The position numbers were made by a program, and so were the translations under genes. Under the pieces are notes generated by a model. It saw only the letters and a list, made by a program, of their open reading frames with translations, was not told the origin of the DNA and ran no database searches. Below, piece after piece: positions 50,801 to 59,510 of a stretch of 64,000 nt of DNA; the stretch's first letter is position 1, and the number at the start of each line of letters is the position of its first letter. The DNA is from Lineus longissimus (lineage: Eukaryota > Nemertea > Pilidiophora > Heteronemertea > Lineidae). Location: positions 14,508,001 to 14,572,000 of the forward strand of contig NC_088314.1 of the NCBI RefSeq assembly GCF_910592395.1, given 5' to 3'.

Positions 50801-51282
50801 AGGTACTACCTGTTAATCAACAAATATATAAGTGGTCTCGTGGCCGTTCAAGGCCTCTGCCTTGTTCTTTCGGTTGTGGTTTTGGTCACGAGACATTCCA
50901 ACATCTATTTTATAATTGTCCCATTGTTAAACCTTTTAGATCTCTTTTAAGTACATTATTCACTCTATTCGACCTGGAGTTGAAGTATGAATCAATTTAT
51001 CTCTTGAATATTTATATAAAAGATACCTTTGTTAAATCATTAATATTATACCTTTCGTGTGAATATGTTCGTTCAGTTTGGATACAACGTAATTTTAAAA
51101 AATTTGAGAAGAAAGTCATCACTTCAGATTCTGTCATTTTATATTTCATTTCCCGTATAAACACTCGTATCCGGTGTGATTTTCATAGGTTTCCACTGTT
51201 TCTATTTAAAAAATATTGGTGCCAGTACCCCGTTTTCTGCTCTGTAGAGGACGAGGTACTGGAGCTTAAATGGTCTATGTAA
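47821..51282 (+). CDS. Family A ORF2, endonuclease/reverse transcriptase, intact (copy A7)
   Basis: 1153 codons with all motifs: LNCRG, FLQETNV, GGDFNC, SISDHD, SPGSDGLGKEF, INLDFLKAFD, RQGCSISPLLF, FADD (about 49902-49913), and the C-terminal CSFGCGFGHETFQHLFYNC knuckle. The first 70 or so codons match A3 almost exactly; from about codon 115 it follows A8 (NEAERRTFLTTLYTYFNTSRK, KCFQFFKTTFPN). The ORF is cut off from its own ORF1 by the 4.9-kb B1 insertion. Confidence 0.95.
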   Translation: MPRISFSSLNCRGLSSFSKQCLISDFLLHFDLDFVFLQETNVGSLSLAKRIESYFYAKAFWSFSSQKSTGSAIFIFSSDVITGNFSYDLDGRLIFLDIDVRGLKLRLVNIYAPTNEAERRTFLTTLYTYFNTSRKIILGGDFNCVMSTKLDKVGGNPARGLVGSDELFSLCRDFSLSDVFRSLYPKSVTTTWHSNAVHCRLDRFYISKELMSNVSEFLVCPTPSSISDHDLIIMRIVPSNTIHLGRSYWKCNNSIISDRAFVKSFYDFWSQKMTGFILSLNSWDILKSDIKDFIIAFSRRKANVSKSVINSLRRQYSMLQKSSLSSSSPQDYSDQINVIREQLSSLHNKEVFGVFIRSKCDFLKDSEKPSKYHFIKERKRSEKKVINKLVVEGQVFSDTESISNAFRTFYSQLFSDEGIDADLMNDFLSDLPQLSSSDAELCDGPILLEEILSALKGMQNNKSPGSDGLGKEFYLGFFDLVGPLLVSLYSLIFDEGLLSESQRLSYISLLCKDPTNSEDMKNWRPISLLNIDYKVLSKILTTRLGNVMPSIIHIDQTSGIKGRSLTDNLHLLRNIFDFVSQKDIPCAWINLDFLKAFDRCSHQFLFEAITRYGFNDSFQKWIRILYNNVSSSVIVNNYVSKPFSYSRGVRQGCSISPLLFVLCLEPMAIKIRKEEAIKGLSLPGRPGSVKNIMFADDVTGVVTSDRGMASFMNIVKLFCLASGFSLNLIKSKGFFLGKWKLRSDHPFGISWPDRVKLLGCLFGYTVSFDDVWGPILNKFIKVLNFSKLSGLTLKQKSIIISTFACSKIWYTGSVYFMPKCYVNKFQLVIFKFLWPRANFEPVARATVFLPFLSGGLAIVNISKKLAALAIKHISTYIINHSASWHPFSNYWCALQFCKYNNSLWSNSCPHGNQMPLYYRYAVKCFQFFKTTFPNIDPCKITVKMITSLLTSCTTKPPRCITLFPYVNFKHVFVNLHDRFIDPASRDVSYRLIMQVLPVNQQIYKWSRGRSRPLPCSFGCGFGHETFQHLFYNCPIVKPFRSLLSTLFTLFDLELKYESIYLLNIYIKDTFVKSLILYLSCEYVRSVWIQRNFKKFEKKVITSDSVILYFISRINTRIRCDFHRFPLFLFKKYWCQYPVFCSVEDEVLELKWSM

Positions 51283-52071
51283 TTATGTTAACCCGATTGT
51301 TTTCTGTTGTCAACCGTAATATAAACTCATTTACACTTTTCTTAGTCTGACTCGAATAATTCAACAAAAATTTTAAACAGCCGTCAATCCTAAGTACTAT
51401 CATTATTATTTAATTTCATTGGCCGTGACGTGATCAGCTTTGTCCACCGATCACGCCACGTGACTCCTTTGAATTAGTTCTTCATCTTTAAATTAATCAA
51501 TGCTATTGTAAAATTCAAGAAGGTTGATCTAGATAAACAATTGAGTATTATTATTATTTCGTATGTTCAATTTATGTTGCTGTAATCTTTCAAGTATTGT
51601 CAACTCTTTCTATAGGCGCGCGTGCGGGCCGGTCATCGACCGTGTCGGCACGCGTGCCTCGTTGTTCCATTTTACAACATTAATAAATTTCCAATTCTCT
51701 TTGTAAAAGGCGTGAGTCTGCGGTCTAGTACCGTGCAGGCTCGCGCCAAGTAGTATTTCATTTTTACTACACTTTTCAATTATCCGTGTTTGGGGCAACA
51801 TCTCGTCATGTAAATATAATTTTAACCCGTTCTATTCCAGTCGTTTCCCTTTTTACAGGAAAGTCTAACTAACACTTTCCTTTTTGAACACAGTGTCGTT
51901 ACTAATACACTGTTTTAAATCATTACCCCCTTTAAATCCTAGTTGTAAATTAAATCTATCTATGTAATCCCCGTTAAAAATTCAGCCTTCAGTCACTAGA
52001 ATCTCTGTATGTAATATATATATATAATCAATATGTGCAATAAATTTTACTTACTAAAAAAAAAAAAAAAA
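51283..52071 (+). other. Family A 3' UTR and poly(A) (copy A7)
   Basis: 789 bp. Carries the two GC-rich hairpins (51615-51658 and about 51711-51743), AATAAA and a 16-nt poly(A). No gene. Confidence 0.83.
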
Positions 52072-52086
52072 GTATCTGTTCTTATC
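52072..52086 (+). ncRNA. U2 snRNA gene fragment (nt 36-50) between A7 and B2
   Basis: GTATCTGTTCTTATC, the U2 piece between the family A site and the family B site. One U2 gene was thus hit by both families. Confidence 0.93.
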
Positions 52087-52374
52087 TGTATCTTATAAGT
52101 ATCTTTCGTGAAAATCGAGGACGGACCGGGAAGCAGACGTGCCATATTCTCATAAACTGTGATAGATATTTTATTCGATGTGATTTTAAACAGCACCTAT
52201 CGTTCGTTTTCGCGGCACATTCTTTTGTTGGATTCAGTTCGTTTGGATTTGTTTTGGTCGGTGAACCCTTTGTGTCGAAGCCTTTGTGCTCCGCACATAC
52301 TTAGTTTTAATTCGCACTCTTATACGAACCGCACCCAGTGCATTGAGATACATATATAACTTTAAGCTAAAGTC

Positions 52375-54677
52375 ATGGCGTCGACTTATGCCGGCACCGT
52401 GGCCCAACATCAATATAATGTGCCATATGAGGCGGAAGTGGTAGACGTGGTAAAGAGAAGCGAGGTATCGATAGACTATAGAACCAACCAGGACGATGGG
52501 GAAATAAAACAACACATGATAGTGAAAGCTTTGATTGAGAAAGGTACTCCAATAGACAGTACAAAGACAGTTTTAAAGTTGGGACAAGGGCATTTTAGCG
52601 TACGGTTTGAAAAAGGGGACCCCCGAATGGATAGATCCCCATGGACACTGGACATTAATGGAGTGGGCCTATGGCAAGAAAAAGCGGTAGACTTTGAGAT
52701 TAAGAAATTCCATACTAATAGATACGTGAAAGTCCATAATTTTCTGGGGGAATGTAAGTTGGAGTGGGTGAGGGAGGCGATGCAAAAATTCGGTGTGGTG
52801 AGAGCCGTAAAGCGCGAAATGTTGAAAGAATACGCCACAGTTGAAAGTGGAACAGTGACCGTTGTGATGAATGTGGGGGCAAAAGTCCCAAAGGTGATTT
52901 ATGTAAAAGGAAATCGGTTCAGAACCTGGTATCGAGGCCAGGAGGACGAGTTGAGGGCTGAAGCCACGTGCTTCAAGTGCAGAAAGAAAGGTCACTACAG
53001 GTACGAATGTGTGGAAAGGCTGGGAAACGAGGAAGGGGAAGAGAGCGGGAGTGAGGAAAACGAGAGTACCCAGGAGAGACCAAAAAGCATGGTGACTGTA
53101 GTAGGAAGGGGAGTGGAGATGGGAGAGCAGATAGATAAGGCGGAGAACGAGGAAAGGAGTGTCGGAGATGGTGAGAAGGAGGCAGGAGACGAGAGCGAGG
53201 AAAGTGCAGCTGGCAGGTTTGAGGAGAAGGGAGCGAGTGTCAGAGATGGTGAACTAGGGAGTGGTGACGGGGTAGGAAAGAGCGGAGAAGAAGAGCAAAC
53301 GACTGTCGTGACAAAAGAGAAGGAACCAGCAGGAGAGGTGGAACAGAGCGGGACAGAGAAGGGAGGTGAAATAGTTACGGACAGTGCAATAGATGGTGCG
53401 GAGGAAATTGAGGTAAGGGACCTTTCGAGACCCTTAAGCATTGATATGGACTCTTCATCAGATGTAGATGTGATATTGAAAGGTTTCGCAGGGAGTAGGC
53501 CGACGACTCCCGAAGGTGGGGCTGAGGGGCGTGATGGCACTACCAAGAGGGGATATAGTAGGGTGGAGGAAAGCCCTGAAGACGGCATAAATATGGTTCA
53601 GGCAAAACAATCTTCAAATGAAATGGCCAGGGCCATTGTGCTCACCTCATGTGGAGGAAAGATGGATAAAGAGCATGGTATTGTGTCATGTAGTGTTAGG
53701 TTTGATGTAGGTCAAGCAATTACAATTTCCCCAAAATGGCCAATTTACAGTACATTCGACCTCTGTGACCTTGAAAAGTAGGTCAAATCAAAGAAGACCC
53801 GGGTGACACATTGAATGGTTGTTAGAATTAGATGTACCTATGATATAAAATTGGTGCCAATCGGGCAAGTCATTACTAGGAATAATGGCATTTTGAAGAA
53901 TTTAGGATTTGGCCCCTCCCTGGAGGCCAAACAGCAAATCAGATCACACCAAACTTCGGTACCTGAGATCACCTGACCAAGGGGTACATGTGTACTTAAT
54001 TTGTGATCAATAGTCATTGCAGTTAAGAAACGTGCCATAGTTACGGCCTGACGGCGAATTTACACCATTTGACCTCTGTGACCTTGACAAGAAGGTCAAA
54101 TTAAAAACCTGTGTGACATATACTGTATGGTGGTTAGATGTACCCATGATATCAAATTGGTGGCAATCAGGCAAGAAGTTAAGGAATAATCACATTTTTA
54201 AGGTTTTGGGATTTTGCCCCCTGGTGGTCAAGTGGTGAATCATATTGGACCAAACTTCGGTCCCTGAGATCACCTGACTAAGGGGTAAATGTGTACCAAA
54301 TTTGGTATCAATAGTCATTGCAGTTTAGAAACGTGCCATCGTTACATCCTAACGGCCAATTTACACCATTTGACCTCTGTGACCTTGAAAAGGAGGTCAA
54401 ATCAAAAACCCGGAGGATATATGATGCACCTTTGCTAGAAGTACCTACCATATTTTTTTCAAAATTTCCCGACTACTATTAAGGGAGATATTGCATATTT
54501 TCACTTTTAACGTTTGGCCCCCTGGTGGCCAAACCATAAAACGAATCGGACCGAAACTTGGTCTCCAAGGTGTCATTACATAAGGGTACATGTGTACCAA
54601 GTTTCAACTCAATAGCTCTAACAGTTACGAAACGTGCCCTGCTAACGGACGACGGACGACGACGGACGACGACGACG

Positions 54678-54709
<32 letters not shown>

Positions 54710-54850
54710 ACGACGGACGCCACGGTATGGGATAAGCTCACCTCTGCTAAGAGGTGAGCTAAAAAGCCCAACTTGGGAGTGCCATCACGACCCAAGCGCA
54801 GCTCGCCGGGGAAGAGTCGGGTTACATCTGCGAAACCTTTCAAACATTGA
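52375..54850 (+). pseudogene. Family B ORF1 interrupted by a repeat element (copy B2)
   Basis: ATG at 52375 (MASTYAGTVAQHQYN). Open for about 407 codons with the same ordered domain as B1, knuckle CFKCRKKGHYRYEC and an acidic tail. At about 53590-53600 an insertion begins. The last 30 codons (KKPNLGVPSRPKRSSPGKSR.. to TGA at 54848-54850) lie beyond it. Apart from the insertion the frame has no stop. Confidence 0.88.
53597..54760 (+). mobile_element. Non-autonomous element with three ~300-bp repeats, microsatellite and 3' hairpin
   Basis: Inserted in B2 ORF1; the left border is approximate. Three tandem units of about 300 bp are marked by CGACCTCTGTGACCTTGA (53758), TTGACCTCTGTGACCTTGA (54069) and the same again (54370). 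Each unit also has ACTTCGGT, GATCACCTGAC and GAAACGTGCCAT-type words. Then comes a GAC/GACG microsatellite (about 54645-54720) and a perfect 10-bp hairpin AGCTCACCTC-TGCTAA-GAGGTGAGCT at 54735-54760. Repeat core, microsatellite and terminal hairpin are the plan of molluscan pearl-type/Helentron-associated elements; assignment is inference. No coding capacity. Confidence 0.65.
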
Positions 54851-54903
54851 TATAATGGATACCAAAACATGAACCCTTTTTTCACCCTAATCTGCGTATT
54901 ATC

Positions 54904-55261
54904 AATGGCGATCAACATAGCAACTATAAATGTAAACGGTTTATATGAAAAAAGAGTAAGTATTTTAAATAAAATTGTACGTTTAAAGTGTGATGTGGCA
55001 TGTTTACAGGAAGTGCATGTGGTGCCGGACAATCTAAAGCCATGGATATGTCAGAACTATGGACTCCACCTTTACAGCAGCGGCCAAGCCCATACGGGTG
55101 CGCCCATCATTACCAGGGCAGCTGTGGAGAGGGAGTTCGTAGTTCCAGGGGGTTTACAGGGGAGGGTATGCCATGTGAAATTGATGTCTGGCACACATGT
55201 ACTTTATGTATACATGCCCACACAGAATCCCAAAAATCATGATAAGGCCATAATTATCTGT
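54904..55261 (+). pseudogene. Family B ORF2, N-terminal fragment (copy B2)
   Basis: ATG at 54904 (MAINIATINVNGLYEKRVSI). Endonuclease start with CLQEVHVVPDNL and GTHVLYVYMPTQNP. Ends after about 119 codons at the fusion with family A 3' UTR. No break within the remnant. Confidence 0.88.
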
Positions 55262-55518
55262 GTTTGCGACAACAAATTATCAGTGTATAATACTATTAAC
55301 CCGTTCTTTTCCAGTTGTTTCCCTTTTTACAGGAAAGTCTAACTAATACTTTCCTTTTTCACACAGTGTCGTCACTAATACACTGTTTAAATCATTACAC
55401 CTTTAAATCCTGGTTGTAAATTAATTCTATCCTATGTAAACCCCGTAAAAATTAAGCCTTCTATATCTCTGTATGTAATATGTGCAATAAATTTTATTTA
55501 TCAAAAAAAAAAAAAAAA
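55262..55518 (+). mobile_element. Family A 3' tail (copy A9 remnant)
   Basis: 257 bp of family A 3' UTR (TTTTCCAGTTGTTTCCC, AACTAATACTTTCC) with AATAAA and poly(A) 55503-55518, joined to U2 nt 36. The body of this A element was lost at the fusion with B2. Confidence 0.88.
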
Positions 55519-55659
55519 GTATCTGTTCTTACCAGCTTAATATCTGATACGCACCTCATTGAGGTGCTTCGATATTAAACTGATTTTTGGACCTCGGCGA
55601 GATGTCAGGGGCTTGCTCCGCTCTCGCCACGGGTTGGCCTGGTATTGCAGTTCCTCCAG
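55519..55659 (+). ncRNA. U2 snRNA gene, 3' part, last nt lost (nt 36-176)
   Basis: 141 nt ending GCAGTTCCTCCAGA (one A to T change in the otherwise invariant loop), then fused directly to the proximal spacer; the last 10 nt of U2 and about 760 bp of spacer are missing. Confidence 0.92.
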
Positions 55660-55817
55660 AATTTGCCTTGTTGATTCCCGAGGACAGTGGCACCTGCAAC
55701 GTCGTCTGCTGCCATCTGGCGTTGACCAAATCAACTACGTCACACGCAGCCGAAACGTCACGGTTTGGACAATTCACGCCGTTTGCAACATGTAGAATTT
55801 TCGAAGCTGACGCCGGT
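55660..55817 (+). promoter_or_regulatory. U2 proximal promoter remnant, unit 8
   Basis: 158 bp from ATTTGCCTTG to the U2 start, with TGGCGTTGACCAAATCAAC, CCGAAACGTCACGG and GACAATTCACGCCG. It is the shortest spacer that still has the whole proximal block. Confidence 0.8.
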
Positions 55818-55842
55818 ATCGCTTCTCGGCCTATTGGCTAAG
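55818..55842 (+). ncRNA. U2 snRNA gene, 5' end (nt 1-25)
   Basis: ATCGCTTCTCGG..GGCTAAG, then A8 (TACCAATAGTGTCGG). Confidence 0.95.
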
Positions 55843-56289
55843 TACCAATAGTGTCGGTTGCTGCGAGGAATACTCTTATAAGTATCGGTTGCCCAGAGAA
55901 GAAGAAGATTCAAGATGACGGAGGCTTTTGGGCCTATAGAAGATAGATACATCTTATCAGACGTGGTAAGACGGACAGTTCGTATACCAAAGAGAATCAT
56001 CCAGAGATTACTACGTGGTTTTTGACACGAAACGGGTGGCAGACTACTTCGCCGGATTAGGACAGGTTGTGCCTGAATGCTGCAAAAGGAAAGTGGTGAT
56101 ATTCTCCTCAGTGAGTGAGGAACTGATCAAACTAAGAGTTCACTGGCTACCAGCATACATATCAAACAAATTTTTAGCAAGGGTATTTGGGGTACTAGGG
56201 TACGGTGGCTGGGAAAGGACATCACATGATTTTTTTTTTCAGCATAAAATTTTTTTTTTCTGCGTGAAATTTTTTTTTCATGAAAAAAC

Positions 56290-56440
56290 TCTATCGATGG
56301 ATTTATTATCTCGATCGATCGAGATATTATCTCGGGCGATCGAGTTAATTATCTCGGGCGATCGAGATATTATCTCGGGCGATCGAGATATTATCTCGGG
56401 CGATCGAGTTATTTATCTCGAGCGATCGAGTTACGAAATC
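56290..56440 (+). repeat. Subterminal CTCGGGCGATCGAGATAT tandem array, left
   Basis: About six imperfect units of 20-22 bp, each with the GATC-centred palindrome GCGATCG or TCGATCGA. Inverted counterpart at 59285-59510 (about ten units). Probable transposase-binding repeats; the whole ends could fold into long hairpins. Confidence 0.8.
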
Positions 56441-57770
56441 GAGGCCATTCAACACTCAAACCGAGACTGCAATTTTAACCACTCAATTTACGTACATTTC
56501 ACATTTGGGGAAGCAAAATACTATAGAGCAATGGTACGTATTTGTGTAGTGTGCCCAGATACCTTTAGAATCTGAGGAATTTCTAAAGGAAAAAAAAACA
56601 TACAATTACCCACAACAACATTTGGAATACCTCACCATTTCATGGCACTGTCCAGCTCAAGCGGATACAATAAATGCAACTCAGCTGAGCGCCAGGCTTA
56701 TGGACCTCTTGTTGGATCCAGTTTTGCCCCTCACGGAGTTTTGATTTTCCATCGACGACCTCCACTAGTTTCTTTTTTATTTCTCTATCTTAAGATGTGA
56801 AGTGACCGTCTCGAAATTATGGGACAGAGTTCAAATAACGTTTTAAACCCTCTGCAGTAACACAAGTCACGTACTGTTTTTCAGCAACCTCGACCGCAGG
56901 TTGGAAAGTGCGCGAATTTGAAACTTTAGTGGTCTAAAGTTTACCCAGAACGATATTGGGTAACATTTAGTCTTACCCAGGTTGGTCCTGGGTAAACTTA
57001 ACGCTTACCTAGGACGACATCTACCGATTCGGCGATAGTAGTACCATCAATAATGGCAGGGAAAAGCCATCCTTAGCCGTAAATGTGTAGGGCTTGTTGC
57101 TGATAATGCTGGATGGATACTACTACAAAACAATCAGGGAAAAAAGTTGTGCGATAGAAATAATTTATTAATTTATTATGCACAATAACTGTACGAACAA
57201 CATGAGAACAGAATAGCTTACGCGTATCTATTTAATAAAACAGTAATGTTCTGATTACATTTTATCTGTTGTTAAATATTATTAAAACCAGCACTTCCTG
57301 ACGTAATCCGCCATGTTTTAGTGGGACAACACAATGGGCTCCAAAAACGATTAAATGACTAACATGACTAGCATGTATAGCCGGCTCCACTAAGTAAATG
57401 TCCATGATATGTCACATCGCTTTTGGACCGCTGTGCCGGGCCGAAAATTATTTGGCATACCAGTATTACTTCAAAATTTGGTTTCTCTTAATCGAATCGT
57501 TGGACCAGCGAGGATTTTAGATTGAAGAAAAACAGTTGCCGGGTTACCCATTAAAATATTTACAGTAGTGGTTGTAATGTGCAATGCGCTGGTTTTATGC
57601 ATGCCGTTCAGCTTTAAGGACCAAGCAAGTTCCCGTCCCATAACATGTACCCTTAACGACAGAGTAGCCATACAGATCATGTCGGACTCAAAAATCGTGT
57701 AGAGCAGAGGGCTTTGGGCTGCGCCGTCTGCGAGAAATACATCTGCAAAGCGCGAAGAACCTTGCACGCG

Positions 57771-59269
57771 TTAATCAAAAAGTGTATCAATGACAGCTTT
57801 GAGTGTTATGTACAGGTTTCTAGCCTCATCTGGATCATTTGGCATCGCAAGACCACGTTCGTTCATAAGTAAGCAGCAAAGATCATACATGTCCTTGTAA
57901 CATGTAAATTGAGACTTGAAGGAACACTCTCCCCGGCAAAGCTCGATCTTCATTTCATCAACATCGCAAAGGCCGTCTTCAGCATCAAACAGCTCTGGCA
58001 CGAAGTACATCATAAAAGGTTGTCCGTGTTGTAGATTGGTATTGTTGTACTTTCTGATTCTGTATGCGTTCCAAAGCATGCAGACTTCATCCAACTCCTC
58101 CTGAAAATACAGAAAGCTATGATTGCTAAAACAGAGACCGCCTACTTTAGAAATGTAAAAATAACACGTAAATTACTTTGTCAATATAATATATGGGGAT
58201 TACTTTGTCTAGTAGTGCCGGATGCCTTTGCCGTATAACCAAAAACACGCCCAATAAGCGACCCTAGGGCCAAACTTAGTGTGAAAATGCAGTCTCAAAT
58301 TCATTCAGTTTGCATGTATGGCCAGCCCTTTTCATTCAATTTATGGTCATTGCCAATTTTTCAGTAACCAACAAAACCTTGCCAAAGTGGGATGGACATT
58401 CTGAACCGTCCGATTTTACAGTAATGTTATATATATATAATGTCGCTACCTGTATCAGATTCATGAAGCAAAATCGTACCAACTCCTGGTCTTTCTTGTC
58501 GCCACTGAAATGGCCTTTTCCTTCCAATTCCTTCAATAAGGCAATCCAATATTCAGCATTTTGCTTTCGCAGTATACCCCAAAATGACTCTATACGCTGA
58601 TTTGCAGAACTTTTTCCGTACTGAAAATTGCGTTCATCGTTCCCGTTGTTGTTCTCTCGAAGAAACGTTTGCATGTGTTCTATATGTCCATTTTCCGTTC
58701 CACGGTCGGCTCGAATGATTTTTTGGGCAACCCTTGTGATCTTCAAGTGTCTTGATGAAGTAACCGCCTATGACGGCGGGATCACTGTTCGTCTTGTATG
58801 CTTCAAGCCACAAAATGTGCCTTGAAAACCCGTCAACACAGCCATGTAATCAGATACCAAATGGCTTTAGTTTATCATAGCCATCAAGGTGCCACACATA
58901 ATTGGGCCCCTTTACACGATATCTTCTTCTCACAAGTCTCCTACGCCTTCTCAATTCAACACCCTCTGGGTCAAGATGCTTCAGAATTAGTTTGACAGCT
59001 TCTTTGCTGACCACTAATCGATTGGTAATGCATTTCAAGTGCATAAATCTGTAGCCAAGAAGCTGTCCCGAATAAGCTAGCTCTCCGCTCACGAAGTCGA
59101 CAACATCATTTAAATCGGAAAATGTCTTCCGCCTGTACAAACGTAGCCGTGAAAGAACTCTACATAATTGCCGTTCGCTTACATTATAATCGAATCTCTG
59201 AGCGAGAACAGAGCACATTTCAGCTTGACTAAGCCCGAGATGGAACAGACTTTTCACGGTGTCATCCAT
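57771..59269 (-). pseudogene. Integrase-core (DDE) transposase of the IS3EU-like element, two exons, broken
   Basis: ATG at 59269. The N-terminal helix-turn-helix part has LFHLGLSQAEMCSVLAQ and SERQLCRVLSRL. The rve-like core has Asp129 in YVWHLDGYDKL, the second Asp in RADRGTEN and Glu in NQRIESFWG. Exon 1 ends at 58450 (CTGATACAG|GTAGCG). The 349-bp intron 58449-58101 ends TTTTCAG|GAGGAG in phase 0. Exon 2 (EELDEVCMLWNAYRIRKYNN) ends at 57771. Breaks: TGA at 58852-58850 just after KPFGI, and one extra A in the six-A run (complement of 58719-58724), which shifts frame before KIIRADRG. Both lie within an otherwise well-kept catalytic core. Confidence 0.82.
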
Positions 59270-59284
59270 GTTGAATGTTAAACG

Positions 59285-59510
59285 GCCTCGATTTCGTAAC
59301 TCGATCGCCCGAGATAATCTCTCGATCGCCCGAGATAATATCTCGATCGCCTGAGATAATATCTCGATCGCCCGAGATAAATAACTCGATCGCCCGAGAT
59401 AATATCTCGATCGCCTGAGATAATATCTCGATCGCCCGAGATAATTAACTCGATCGCCTGAGATGATATCTCGATCGATCGAGATAATCAGTCCATCGAT
59501 CGAGATATTT
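59285..59510 (-). repeat. Subterminal ATCGCCCGAGATAATATCTCG tandem array, right
   Basis: Inverted partner of the left array, longer by several units. Units alternate between ATAATATCTCGATCGCC and ATAA(C/T)TAACTCGATCGCC variants. Confidence 0.8.

Larger units (their letters stand above)
41751..52071 (+). mobile_element. U2-targeted LINE, family A, copy A7 (with nested B1)
   Basis: 5' end after U2 nt 25, a damaged ORF1, a family B element inserted in the inter-ORF region (42893-47756), then intact ORF2, 3' UTR, poly(A) 52056-52071 and U2 nt 36. ORF1 and the first part of ORF2 are A3-like, while the rest of ORF2 is A8-like, so the copy is mosaic. Confidence 0.92.
52087..55261 (+). mobile_element. 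U2-targeted LINE, family B, copy B2 (on target, truncated)
   Basis: Starts immediately after U2 nt 50. 5' UTR 52087-52374 (no gene), ORF1 disrupted by a repeat element, and the beginning of ORF2. At about 55261 it is fused to the last 257 bp of a family A element, so its 3' end is lost. Confidence 0.9.

Noticed and set aside
54645-54722. GAC repeat read as an Asp-rich protein
   Set aside because: It is a microsatellite within a non-coding mobile element; the open frame exists only because of the triplet period.
56290-56440. Short regularly spaced repeats that resemble a CRISPR array
   Set aside because: Units are contiguous palindromic repeats with no spacers, mirrored at the other transposon end, in a eukaryotic context.
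57471-57767. 98-codon minus-strand frame downstream of the IS3EU-like transposase
   Set aside because: No recognisable domain, and it lies after the transposase stop in the 3' non-coding part of the element.
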